64,000 nucleotides of DNA from Streptomyces coelicoflavus (GTDB lineage Bacteria > Actinomycetota > Actinomycetes > Streptomycetales > Streptomycetaceae), in assembly GCF_003112555.1 (NCBI RefSeq), contig NZ_BEWB01000008.1, positions 310,001-374,000 of the forward strand, given 5' to 3'. The notes beneath the pieces were generated by a model. It saw only the letters and a program-made list of their open reading frames with translations, did not search any database and was not told the DNA's origin. Positions 47,501-55,300 of the stretch are shown one piece after another. A program made the translations under genes and the position numbers. Positions within the stretch are counted from its first letter, which is position 1. Each line of letters begins with the position of its first letter.

Positions 47501-50440
47501 CTCGTTTCCGGCGGTCTCGGCAGCGCCGGCCGTCTCGGCAGTCCCGGCGGTCTCGGCAGCGCCTGCCGTCTCGGCGCCGGGCAGCGGGCGGCTGGAGAGC
47601 CCGGTCAGCTCCGCGCACACCTGGCCCTGCTCGTCGACGACGGTGACGTCCAGCCGGGCCGAGGCACGGTCGGTGCCGCTGCCGGGCCGGTGACGGATCC
47701 ACGCGTACGCGGTGGCGGGGGTGACGGCGACGGCTTCGGCGCGGTCGAGCGCGAACGGCAGGGCGAGCGCCGCCGAACCGCCGTCGCCCAGCCACAGGCC
47801 CATGGTGGCCTGGAGGGCGCCGTCGAGGATGCTCGGGTGCATCAGGCCGCCGTGCAGCGGTTCGGCCGCCTCCGGCAGGCGCAGCTCGGCGAGGACCTGC
47901 CGGCCGCCCTCGGCGTCCCTGCCGGTGCGCAGTTCGGTGAGGGACCGCTGGGAGGGACCGTACTCCAGGCCCAGGCCTGCGTAGAGGCCGTAGACGTGCT
48001 CGCCGGAGTACGTCGCCCCGGTGCACGCGGCCCGCAGCTCGTCGAGGGGCAGGGTGCGCCCGGTGGCATCCTCGGACAGGACCGCCCGGCCCTGTCCGCA
48101 CAGGGTGGTGCCGCCGTCGGCTCCGACGGCGAGGACCTCGTACGTGGAGCCCTCCCCGCCGGTGCGGACGCGCACTTGCAGCGTCAGCCCGTCGGGGCCG
48201 TACACGGCGGCCCGGAGCCACACCACGTCGGTCAGCCGGACGGCGGCGGTGTCCTCCCGGCCCAGCGCCCGGGCGACCGCCACGCGCGCCATCTCCAGCT
48301 GTGCGACCCCCGGCAGCACCCGGCCGCCGCGGACCTGGTGGTCGCGCAGGTACGGTTCCGAGCCGTCGAAGCGGGTCTCGTAGGCCACCTCGTCCGCCGC
48401 GCCGCCGGGCACGGTCCGCCCGAGCAGTGGGTGGGTCCGCGGCACGGGAGTGTTGGGCGAATCGCCCCGCGCGGCGGACGTGTTCCGGACGCCGTGGACG
48501 CCGTGGACGCCGACGAGATGGGATGCCATCGCCTGCAACGTGCGGTGCTCGTCCAGGTCGCCCGGAACCAGGGCCGGCCCGTACAGCTCGGTCACCCGCT
48601 CGGCGAGCCGCGCACGCCCGCCCAGATCCAGCCCGAACTCGCTGAGCTCCGCGTCGGGGTGCACATCGGTGGGGTGCACCCCTAGAAGGGCCGCCACCTC
48701 TTCGGTGAGGGCGGTACGTACGGCGGAGAGGTCATCGGCGGTGCCCGCGGCATCCGGGACCGGGGCCCTGCCGACCGGGGCCTCAGCCGCGGAAGCGCGT
48801 GCGAGGACGGCAGGCTCGACGGGCGCGGCGGGCGCGGTCGGCGCGGCGGGCGCGGTCGGCGCGAGAGCGGTCGGCGCGGCAGGAGCGACCGCCGCAGCCT
48901 GCGGGGCGGGAGCCTGCGGGACAGGAGCCTGCGCGGCGGGAGCCGCGGCGAGGACACCGGCGGGCACCTGAGGCTCCAACCACGCCGCCAGCTCCGCGAT
49001 CGTCCGATACTCGAACATCACCGTCGGCGACAGCTCCACCGACAGCCGCCCCTCCAACTCACCTACCAGAGCCAGCAGATCGGCCGACCCCAACCCCAAC
49101 TCGTAATACCCCAACCCCGCATCCACCGAGTCCACCGGCACACCCAGCCGAGCACCCACCAACTCCCGCAACACAGCGGCAACGGACACGGAACCCACCA
49201 CCGGAGCCGCAGCCCGCGCGACGGGATCCTGCGTGACGGGAGCCTGCGCAACGGGAGCCACGGCGAGGACACTGGCGGGCACCTGAGGCTCCAACCACGC
49301 CGCCAGCTCCGCGATCGTCCGATACTCGAACATCACCGTCGGCGACAGCTCCACCGACAGCCGACCCTCCAACTCACCTACCAGAGCCAGCAGATCGGCC
49401 GACCCCAACCCCAACTCGTAATACCCCAAACCCGCATCCACCGAGTCCACCGGCACACCCAGCCGAGAACCCACCAACTCCCGCAACACAGCGGCAACGG
49501 ACACGGAACCCACCACCGGAGCCGCAGCCTCAACCGCAGTTGCAGTCGCAGCCACAGCCGCAGCGGGCACCCCGCCCTGGGCGGTGGGGACGTCGCCACG
49601 GACGTCGAGCGCGCCGGCCGCCCTGATGCGCTTGGCGACGAACTGCCCGACCTCGGCGACCTTCCGGCCGGACTCGTCGTAGAACTCCACGACCAGGCGG
49701 ATGAGTTCGTCGTCGCGACGGACGGAGTCGGCGGGCACCCGGACGTAGCAGCGACCGCCGAGCGGCCCGGCCGCGCGGAACCGGTCGAACATCAACGGGA
49801 GGTAGAGGCCGGGGCCGTCGTTGTCCCCGTGCAGCATGCCCAGGGCGACACCGCCACCGAGGAGCCCGGCCTCGAAGAGGGCGGGGTGGAAGAGGAACGC
49901 ACCGGTGGAGGACTGGTGTTCGGGCGCGAGCTCCAGCTCGGCGATCCAGTCGCCGGAACGGTGGTGGACCGCGCCGCCGAGCTTCATCAGGCCCGAGTGG
50001 TGGAGGTCGTACTCCCGGCACCAGGTGTAGATCTCGTCCATGGTGGTGCGTCGGCTCGCCCCCTGCACGGGCAGCGGGAGCCGCTCCGTGAAGGCGACCG
50101 GGCCGCGGTGGTGCGCGGTGACGACTGCGTGCAGGACGTCGGTGGCGTCCTGGGCGCGGCGGCTGCGCACTTCGACGCGGCATCCCCCGCCCGCCGCGGG
50201 GCGCCCCTCGACGGTGGTTCGGACGGCCTCACCGGGCCCGGCGACGAGGGGCGCGAGGATGGTGAGGTTGCGCAACTCGACCTCGGGCATGGGGTGCCCG
50301 TGCCGGGCGAGCACCTGGAGCACCAGGTCCACGTAGCCGACACCGGGCAGCAGGCTGCGGCCGTACACGACGTGCCCGGCAAGCAGCGGATTGTCGGCGG
50401 TGACGGTGAAGGACTCGGTGAACGTGAGGGATGTGGTCAT
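41534..50440 (-). CDS. Trans-AT PKS: DH-like - ACP-ACP - pseudoACP - DH - KS-KR-ACP - KS0-PCP
   Basis: 2968 residues; ATG 50440 overlaps the PPTase stop. It begins mid-module with a DH-like domain: HVVYGRSLLP intact (about 23) but the usual catalytic Asp replaced (PALFEAGLL, about 190), so an isomerase or a dead DH. Two almost identical ACPs follow (ELGLGSADLL, about 348 and 453), then an ACP-like unit with no serine (EFGLDLGGRARLAE, about 606). A complete DH (HQVRGGRVLP about 703; ILDGALQ about 873) sits directly before KS1 (TMCSSS about 1155). Then KR (about 1800, YAAAN) and ACP (FGMDSV about 2143). KS2 (about 2247-2670) keeps SMCTSS but has ESAANGT where HGTGT should be: non-elongating (KS0). 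It ends in a PCP-like carrier (LGGNSLL about 2890). No AT. It should hand the chain to the downstream serine module; its upstream half-module must be on a protein outside the window. Confidence 0.95.
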   Translation of the reverse strand: MTTSLTFTESFTVTADNPLLAGHVVYGRSLLPGVGYVDLVLQVLARHGHPMPEVELRNLTILAPLVAGPGEAVRTTVEGRPAAGGGCRVEVRSRRAQDATDVLHAVVTAHHRGPVAFTERLPLPVQGASRRTTMDEIYTWCREYDLHHSGLMKLGGAVHHRSGDWIAELELAPEHQSSTGAFLFHPALFEAGLLGGGVALGMLHGDNDGPGLYLPLMFDRFRAAGPLGGRCYVRVPADSVRRDDELIRLVVEFYDESGRKVAEVGQFVAKRIRAAGALDVRGDVPTAQGGVPAAAVAATATAVEAAAPVVGSVSVAAVLRELVGSRLGVPVDSVDAGLGYYELGLGSADLLALVGELEGRLSVELSPTVMFEYRTIAELAAWLEPQVPASVLAVAPVAQAPVTQDPVARAAAPVVGSVSVAAVLRELVGARLGVPVDSVDAGLGYYELGLGSADLLALVGELEGRLSVELSPTVMFEYRTIAELAAWLEPQVPAGVLAAAPAAQAPVPQAPAPQAAAVAPAAPTALAPTAPAAPTAPAAPVEPAVLARASAAEAPVGRAPVPDAAGTADDLSAVRTALTEEVAALLGVHPTDVHPDAELSEFGLDLGGRARLAERVTELYGPALVPGDLDEHRTLQAMASHLVGVHGVHGVRNTSAARGDSPNTPVPRTHPLLGRTVPGGAADEVAYETRFDGSEPYLRDHQVRGGRVLPGVAQLEMARVAVARALGREDTAAVRLTDVVWLRAAVYGPDGLTLQVRVRTGGEGSTYEVLAVGADGGTTLCGQGRAVLSEDATGRTLPLDELRAACTGATYSGEHVYGLYAGLGLEYGPSQRSLTELRTGRDAEGGRQVLAELRLPEAAEPLHGGLMHPSILDGALQATMGLWLGDGGSAALALPFALDRAEAVAVTPATAYAWIRHRPGSGTDRASARLDVTVVDEQGQVCAELTGLSSRPLPGAETAGAAETAGTAETAGAAETAGNEETAAASVGAGTAAPGDVAVIGVSGRYPQAADLEEFWENLRTGRDCIREVPADRWNDERYAGAGAGRWGGFLDDIDRFDPLFFQISLLEADYLDPQERLFLQCAHHTLEDAGYTAQRLSHDAKVGVFVGVMYQEYQLLGAQAQERGEPAALWGSASTVANRVSYFYDFHGPSLAVDTMCSSSLTAIHLACEAIRSGQCDTALAGGVNLTPHPNKYLVLGQRKFLSSDGRCRSFGEGGDGYVPGEGVGAVLLKPLERAVADGDRILGVIKGTAVNHGGRTSGYSVPTPVAQGEVIADALGAAGVDPRSLSYLEAHGTGTSLGDPIEVSGLTQAFRRAGGAPGQLAIGSVKSNIGHLESAAGIAALTKVLLQLRHGELVPSLHAANLNPHIDFDRTPLRVQRALEPWHRPVVDGEDGERRTLPRIAGVSSFGGGGSNAHVVVAEYQPPARPAPTPGDGRPALLVLSAKSEAQLAELARRLHARLGEATDADLPAIAWTLQTGRMALEERLAFAVSSLAQARERLAAFSTDPAAQGPWHRGTVRPDRPADAPAVRAALDAWTRQGSPEDLLAEWADGADVAWEHAWPAGGAVRRIGLPGYPFARERCWFDIDTEGAPQRPARGDAPAADGADASDVVLLRPEWTDRVPAPAVPGEPFTDRHVVMLGRFTAADRDTLRAALPTGTECTVLDLADGPLDRQYADAVRQVFTLTRRLLEQGVRRPTLLQLALVGADDRPACFSGLAGLLRTAHLENPKLHTQYLEYLDGAPPATVAARLAAEATADPEPEVRHRDGRRQVRRLTEVAATRPSPAPWREGGVYLITGGTGGLGLITARDIAATVDRATVVLTGRSPLTDERRAALDTLRAAGLTVQYASVDVTDRAALAALLTRVADEHGPLTGVLHAAGVVEDNFVVRKSPGELDRVLAPKVAGTVHLDELTRDQPLDLFVCFSSIAGAFGNPGQSDYAAANAFMDAYAAHRDRLVGAGLRKGRTVSVNWPLWDEGGMGAEGTVREQLRAAGLAPLDTERGLAALHQAVAGAAGGVTEGRLLVVAGDREALLTRLTERAGLATPQPASPQPASPQPASPQSASAQPAAPQPAAPEPASARSAAAPAPEAPAPATVTGGGSVRSVEDRAVAHLRRVLASALKLGPERLDPDTPLERFGMDSVLAVTMVQPLEETFGPLSRTLLFEVRTVRGLARYLADEHAQALRALVGEAAPEAARPRSAVPEAAGARTTAPDVAGARTTAPVTARSHTTAPAPVTPAVAGRDIAVIGIGGRYPQADDLDGFWSVLREGRDCVTEVPADRWKTEGDARYGAFLDGVDRFDPLHFGISPREAAAMDPQQRLFLETVWHLLEQGGVTQEVIERRYDRRVGVYVGAAYQMYRADASEPVLAALTSSASYNLIANRVSHFFGLEGPSLAVDSMCTSSAMAVHLACADLLRGECELAVAGGVNLTVHEDKYVALSEMQLLGTHPGARSFRDGDGYLPAEAVGAVLLKPLDAALRDGDTVLAVVKSTASLHAGRSNGFMTPSHRTQVATMRRALERAGADPGSIGYVESAANGTAFSDEVELRALREVFTGVTTPVPVGAVKSNLGHPEAASGIAQLTKVVLQLQHGQIAPLVEAGTANPRLDLDGSPLELCDRLTDWEPRGGTDTGGPSRPRRALINCVAAGGSHVSLVVEAPPAAAEARTVTPDTAPQLVVVSARTEERLRTAVSRLLDHLADLPAEDGADSGVSLADIAYTTQLGREPLAERLAVVAADRAELARALGEHLAGTPTTVPVYRGNADDDAGPWTSVLSGARSKAFLTGLAEDRALEELAALWVRGVRVPWSALHTGRRRMVHLPATAFEAGSYWVGRDPQAAVPEARAQGPVPPAGAVTDAEQAMAQAWADVLQVDAATLTGRTDFFSLGGNSLLATRLINLLKERAGVELPVEAVFAAPRLSDMARELGDRLLVAGDTSTPELDLILESIVLVEHMDDEELDALDTES
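42460..43705 (-). repeat. Inverted duplication, copy 1 (KS0 domain)
   Basis: This KS0-coding stretch is almost the same as 52551-53785 on the opposite strand. In the first roughly 115 bases only about two differ, and the proteins share long identical runs (for example VWHLLEQGGVTQEVIER and ALTSSASYNLIANRVSHFF). Similarity continues more weakly through the post-KS linker. Confidence 0.9.
44200..44300. repeat. 15-bp tandem repeats in a PKS linker
   Basis: The unit CTGGGGCGACGCGGG recurs three times with degenerate copies beside it, coding a Pro-Gln-Pro-Ala-Ser-type flexible linker between KR and ACP of the 41534-50440 PKS. Similar short repeats (AETAG) lie near 47480-47570 and others near 43750-43840. 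Replication slippage in interdomain linkers is the likely origin. Confidence 0.75.
48959..49529. repeat. 315-bp tandem duplication coding twin ACPs
   Basis: 48959-49214 and 49274-49529 (256 bp each, offset 315) differ at only a few positions. Each codes one ACP with the motif LGLGSADLL. The near identity at the DNA level, third codon positions included, points to recent duplication or ongoing homogenisation. Confidence 0.9.
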
Positions 50441-51165
50441 CGTTTTTCCGTCCCAGGAAGGGCGCGCGAGGGTGCCCGGGTGTGCGTGGCGCGAACCGGG
50501 GATCCGCTTACGGACAGGGGGAGAGCGATGGCTGTCAGGATGAGCCCGTCACGGTGCAGCCAGCGCCCCGTGAGCCGGGGTACCGGAGCCCCGGCCGCCC
50601 GGGGTGGAGGCACCAGGAACCGCGCGGAGAAGAAGCCGCGGGAATCGATGTCGATCCGGGCCCCGTCGAATCCCAGCATCCGCTGGGCGAGGGGGAACCA
50701 GACCTTGTAGACCGCCTCCTTGCAGCTGAAGAGCAATCGGTCCCACGCCACCGCGTCGCTCTGCGCGCCGAGCCGTTCCACGAGGTCCCGTTCGGGCGGC
50801 AGGGCGACGAGGTCGAGCAGGCCATCGGGGAGCGGGGCGCTCTCCTCGGCGTCGATGCCCACGGAGTGCAGCCGGCTGGCCCGCGCCACCGCGGCCGCGC
50901 GATATCCGGAGCAGTGCGTCATACTGCCGACCACTCCGGCCGGCCATTGCGGGGCTCTCTGCCGCCCAGGCGGCAGCGGAACCGGAGGAATTCCAAGTTC
51001 ACCGAGTGCGGTACGAGCGCACCGTCGTACCGTCGCGAATTCCCGTTGCCGCCCTGGTACGGCGTTGGCGACGGCCGCGCGTTCCTCGGCGAAAAGACGC
51101 ACGTCCGCGTCGTCGTCGAATGCCTCTGCGGACATCACGTCGACAGGAAGTATCTCCTCGATCAC
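50437..51165 (-). CDS. 4'-phosphopantetheinyl transferase (Sfp/EntD type)
   Basis: 242 residues. It moves phosphopantetheine from CoA to the serine of ACP and PCP domains, activating the megasynthases of this cluster. Motifs: GSMTHCSGYRAAAVA (about 80), VGIDAEE (about 105-111, Mg2+-binding Asp and acidic residue) and FSCKEAVYKVWFP (about 150), matching the EntD-like subgroup. It is the first gene of the minus-strand array; its stop overlaps the PKS start (ATGA). The start ATG at 51165 is about 350 nt downstream of the best minus-strand promoter. The C-terminal 20 or so residues look disordered. Confidence 0.95.
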   Translation of the reverse strand: MIEEILPVDVMSAEAFDDDADVRLFAEERAAVANAVPGRQREFATVRRCARTALGELGIPPVPLPPGRQRAPQWPAGVVGSMTHCSGYRAAAVARASRLHSVGIDAEESAPLPDGLLDLVALPPERDLVERLGAQSDAVAWDRLLFSCKEAVYKVWFPLAQRMLGFDGARIDIDSRGFFSARFLVPPPRAAGAPVPRLTGRWLHRDGLILTAIALPLSVSGSPVRATHTRAPSRALPGTEKR

Positions 51166-51521
51166 TGCTCCCCCGTGCCCCGTTACCCCTGCCGCTTGTC
51201 AGATGGCAAGCGAGAAGCGTAATTGAGCAGGGCGACACCGGTCGAGATCGAGAGATGGATCACGAATGAGTTCCGCGAAATCTTCACTCAAGCATTCACG
51301 GCCATGCTCGGTACGGTCGACTATGTGCGAGCGCACGCCTCTTCCCCCGGTTTCGATTGCCTTGCGCATGGTGGCGTTCCCGATAGGACGTGCTCTGGAT
51401 TGCCACCTTGGATCGTTACTGCCAAGAATCAGTAAACAGAGGATGACAATCACGGAGATGCCGCCCCACGCGACCCATAGGCCCCGAGGCTTTCCATCTC
51501 GCTTCCCCCATTCGGATCGAG

Positions 51522-51550
51522 AGCTTAGGTTGGCCGATCACGACCGTCAA
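51522..51550 (-). promoter_or_regulatory. Promoter candidate for the PPTase-PKS-NRPS array
   Basis: On the minus strand TTGACG (51550-51545), a 17-nt spacer, then TAAGCT (51527-51522): a good sigma-70/HrdB-type match. It would give a leader of about 350 nt before the PPTase start. Confidence 0.55.
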
Positions 51551-51721
51551 CCACCTTCCAAGATCGCGCGGTTCGCCCCTCCAGGCCGAACCCGCTGCCC
51601 AACGGCCCGTCACCACAGCACACGAGCCAGCGCGTTGACCGGCCCGATCGGAGCTGCGTGAGCGCCGTCCACCCGTCGGCGACCGGGCCGGCTGTGCCGT
51701 GTTCGCGGTGGCAGATCATGG

Positions 51722-51750
51722 TTGACGGCCTGCGGGGGATGATCTAGGCT
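51722..51750 (+). promoter_or_regulatory. Promoter candidate for the KS0-FkbH operon
   Basis: TTGACG (51722-51727), 17-nt spacer, TAGGCT (51745-51750). The -35 is identical to, and the -10 close to, those of the opposing promoter 170 bp away. The leader to the KS0 start would be about 620 nt. Confidence 0.55.
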
Positions 51751-52376
51751 CCCTTTCCATTCGATCAAGGTTGCGAGACTCTCGGGGGTGAATCCAACCA
51801 TGCTGATCGAGGTAAAGCGGGGGTTGTGCGAGCGCGAGTGCGAGTGGTGAAAGACCGGCCCTTTTCGCGTTCTTCACTCATAATCCATCATTCAACTTCT
51901 GACGCGAAGCCGGTCGCGACCTGCTGCGCCTCGCATCGCGGGAGACGCCGCCACGGACCGCGCAACGGCCCTCACGGCACTGGAAAAGCCGTCGCACGTG
52001 AAGGGTTGACCGCAGCGCGCTGAGCCGGTCGACATGGACGTTCTTCGTACGGCCCGGTCACTGACACCGGACCGACGGGGACTCCTCGCGGTGGGATTCC
52101 GCGATGCACCGCACCCGCTCCGGTGACCGCCGGCAGCCCGTTCCTCCGTGTCATCGAACACCTATCGATTTACCTGCTCCACGACGGACTTCTCTGGACC
52201 GCCGTCGTCCCGAAGTGAACACGCCGCCCTGCCGCCCGCACCGCGGTTCCTGGCCGAACCGCCCACCCGTGCGCTGCCATTTGTGAAGCCCCGTCGCGCA
52301 ACTCCGGCTAATTTCCACCGGCTGTGCCCCACCGGGCCCGACCGCCGACCTGACGCTCTTTCTGGGACGGACACCG

Positions 52377-55300
52377 ATGACCGAGTCGACCACGTTCAGC
52401 GAGACTTCCAAGGGGCAGGCGGTGCGCGGTCCCGCCCGCCACCTCGCCGCTGATCACCCGCGGGCGTTACGCCCTCTCGTCGTCGAGCCCCCGTCAACCC
52501 CGGCCCCCTCACCTGAACCGGTCCGGCAGGAGCAGACGCACCGCGGCCAGGACATCGCCGTCATCGGCATCGGGGGGCGCTACCCGCACGCCGACGACCT
52601 GGACGGCTTCTGGTCCGTGCTGCGCGAGGGCCGGGACTGCGTCACCGAGGTCCCCGCCGACCGCTGGGACACCGGCGGTACCGCCCAGTGGGGCGGGTTC
52701 CTGGACGCAGTCGACCGCTTCGACCCGCTCCACTTCGGCATCTCGCCCCGCCAGGCCGCCGCGATGGACCCGCAGCAGCGGCTGTTCCTGGAGACGGTGT
52801 GGCACCTGCTCGAACAGGGCGGCGTCACCCAGGAGGTCATCGAACGGCACTACCGGCGGAGCGTCGGCGTCTACGTCGGGGCCGCCTACCAGATGTACCG
52901 GGCGGACGCCTCCGAACCGGTGCTCGCGGCGCTCACCTCGTCCGCCTCCTACAACCTCATCGCCAACCGCGTCTCGCACTTCTTCGGCCTGGAGGGCCCG
53001 AGCCTCGCCGTGGACAGCATGTGCACCTCGTCCGCCATGGCCGTGCACCTGGCCTGTACCGACCTGCTGCGCGGCGAGTGCGAACTGGCCGTCGCGGGCG
53101 GGGTCAACCTGACCGTGCACGAGGACAAGTACCTGGCCCTCGGCGAGATGCAACTGCTCGGCACCCACCCCGGCGCGCGCAGCTTCCGCGACGGCGACGG
53201 CTACCTGCCCGCCGAGGCCGTCGGCGCCGTACTGCTCAAGCCGCTGGACGCGGCGCTGCGCGACGGCGACACCGTCCTCGCCGTCGTCAAGAGCACCGCC
53301 TCACTGCACAGTGGCCGCTCCAACGGTTTCCTGTCGCCCAGCCACCGCACCCAGGTGGCGACCATGCGCCGGGCGCTGGAACGCGCCGGCGCCGACCCCG
53401 GCTCCATCGGCTACGTGGAGTCCGCCGCCAACGGCACCGCCTTCTCCGACGAGGTCGAACTGCGCGCCCTGCGCGAAGTGTTCGCCGACGTCCGCGACAC
53501 CGTCCATGTCGGCTCCGTGAAGTCCAACCTCGGACACCCGGAGGCGGCCTCCGGCATCGCCCAGCTCACCAAGGTCGTCCTCCAGCTCCAGCACGGCCGG
53601 GTCGCACCGCTCGTCGACGTCGGAGCACCCAACCCGCGTCTGGGCCTGGAGGGTTCGTCCCTCCGGCTCGCCGACCGGCTCACGGACTGGGCACCGCGCG
53701 GCACCGCACCTCGCCGCTCCCTCGTCAACTCCGTGGCCGCCGGCGGCAGCCACGTCAGCCTCGTCGTCGAGGAACCGCCGGTGACCGCCCGCGCCGACCG
53801 GGGCGCCTCCGACCCTTCGCCCCAGGTCGTCCTGGTGTCCGCGCGGACTCCCGAGCGCCTGGGCGCGGCGGTACGCCGTCTGCACGTCTTCCTCGAAGGC
53901 GACGACACGGCGAGCCTTGCCGACATCGCCTACACGTCCCAGCTCTGCCGGGAGCACCTGCCCGAGCGGCTCGCCCTGGTCGCCGCCGACCGCCGGCAGC
54001 TCGCGCACGCCCTCGAACAGCACGTGTCCGGCGGGGCGTCCGCCACCGCGGGCGGTGCGACCTCGCATCGCGGCAACGCCGACGGGGACGCGGGACCGCT
54101 GACCGCCGTCCTGACCGGCGCTCGGGGGGACGCCTTCCTCGCCGGCCTCGTCGAGGACCACGTCCTGGACGAACTGGCCGCGCTGTGGGTGCGTGGTGCG
54201 CGGGTGCCGTGGCACGGTCTCCACGCCGGACCGCGCCGCATGGCACCGCTTCCGGCGACCGCGTTCGAACCGGGCAGCTACTGGCTCGGCCGAGCGCCCC
54301 GGCTGCCCGCGACGCCCCTCGCGGCCGAGGCCGCGACGCCCACCGCGCCCACCGGGGCCGGGGCCCGGGCCGACGTCCCCCCGGCCGGGGACGCCGACCA
54401 CCGGACGCGGGTGCTGGCCCGGATCCGGGGCCATGTCGCGGAGCTGCTGGGTTTCGACACCGACCGGCTGAACGTCTCCACCCCGCTCACCAGCCTCGGC
54501 ATCGACTCGGTGACCGCCATGCGCGCCCAGGCTCTGGTGGAGGCCGACTTCGGACGGGTGCTGCCGGTGGCGGCGCTGCTCGGCGGGGCGAGCGTCCTGG
54601 ACGTCGTCGACCAGGTCCTCGACGGCCGGACCGGCACGAGGGCGGCCGGCGAACGGCTCGCGCCGGGGAAGGGCGCCGGCGCGGCAGGCTCCGAGCCGCT
54701 GGCCGTGCCGGGCGCCGACGGAACCGTACGGTACCCGGCGACCCGTGACGTCATACGGCTGTTGCGCACGGAGCAGCTGGGCACTCCGGGAGTCGCCCAC
54801 AACATCGGCTCCGCCGTGCGGCTCGTCACTCCGGTCGGCCGGGAGCGGCTGGCGGGGCTGCTGGGCAACCTCGGCGCCCGGCACGCGGCCCTGCGGACGG
54901 CGATCGTCGCGGACCCGGAGCGCGGCCCCCAGCTGGAAGTCGGGCGGAGCCTGCCCGGAACGCTGCTGCGATGGTCGCCCGTCGACGAGGACACGGACCC
55001 GGACCAGCGACTGCGCGAGCTGCTGGAACCACCGTTCGACCTCGCCGTTGCGCCACTGTGGCGGTTCGAGCTGCTGGAGTATCCGTCGGGTGGCCAGGTG
55101 CTGCTCTACGGCGCGCACCACGCGGTGTCCGATCTGGCCTCGCTCGCGCTGGTGGCGGCGGAGATCGGCGCGGAACTCTCCGGTGAACAGCTGTCGTCCG
55201 CGCCCTCCCTGGACGACCTCGCCGGTCTGATGCGGGCACAGCCGGCGCGGCGGGAGACGGACGGCCCACAGGCCTCGGCCGCGCAGCCGCGCGAGTGGTT

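Larger units (their letters stand above)
51166..52376. other. Divergent intergenic region, lower GC, no convincing gene
   Basis: About 1.2 kb between the PPTase and the plus-strand KS0 operon. The part from 51170 to about 51900 is visibly lower in GC than the flanks. It holds two back-to-back promoter candidates, long leaders on both sides, and one tiny plus-strand frame (51788-51850, GTG, 20 codons, two Cys) starting about 30 nt after the expected transcript start. Longer frames here lack the third-position GC bias of real Streptomyces genes. Confidence 0.7.

Noticed and set aside
48959..49529. Tandem ACPs as proof of beta-branching
   Set aside because: No HMG-CoA synthase-like or enoyl-CoA hydratase genes are present in the window.
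51223..51435. 70-codon plus-strand frame in the divergent region
   Set aside because: No recognised family, weak third-position GC bias and it lies under the minus-strand leader; not supported as a gene.
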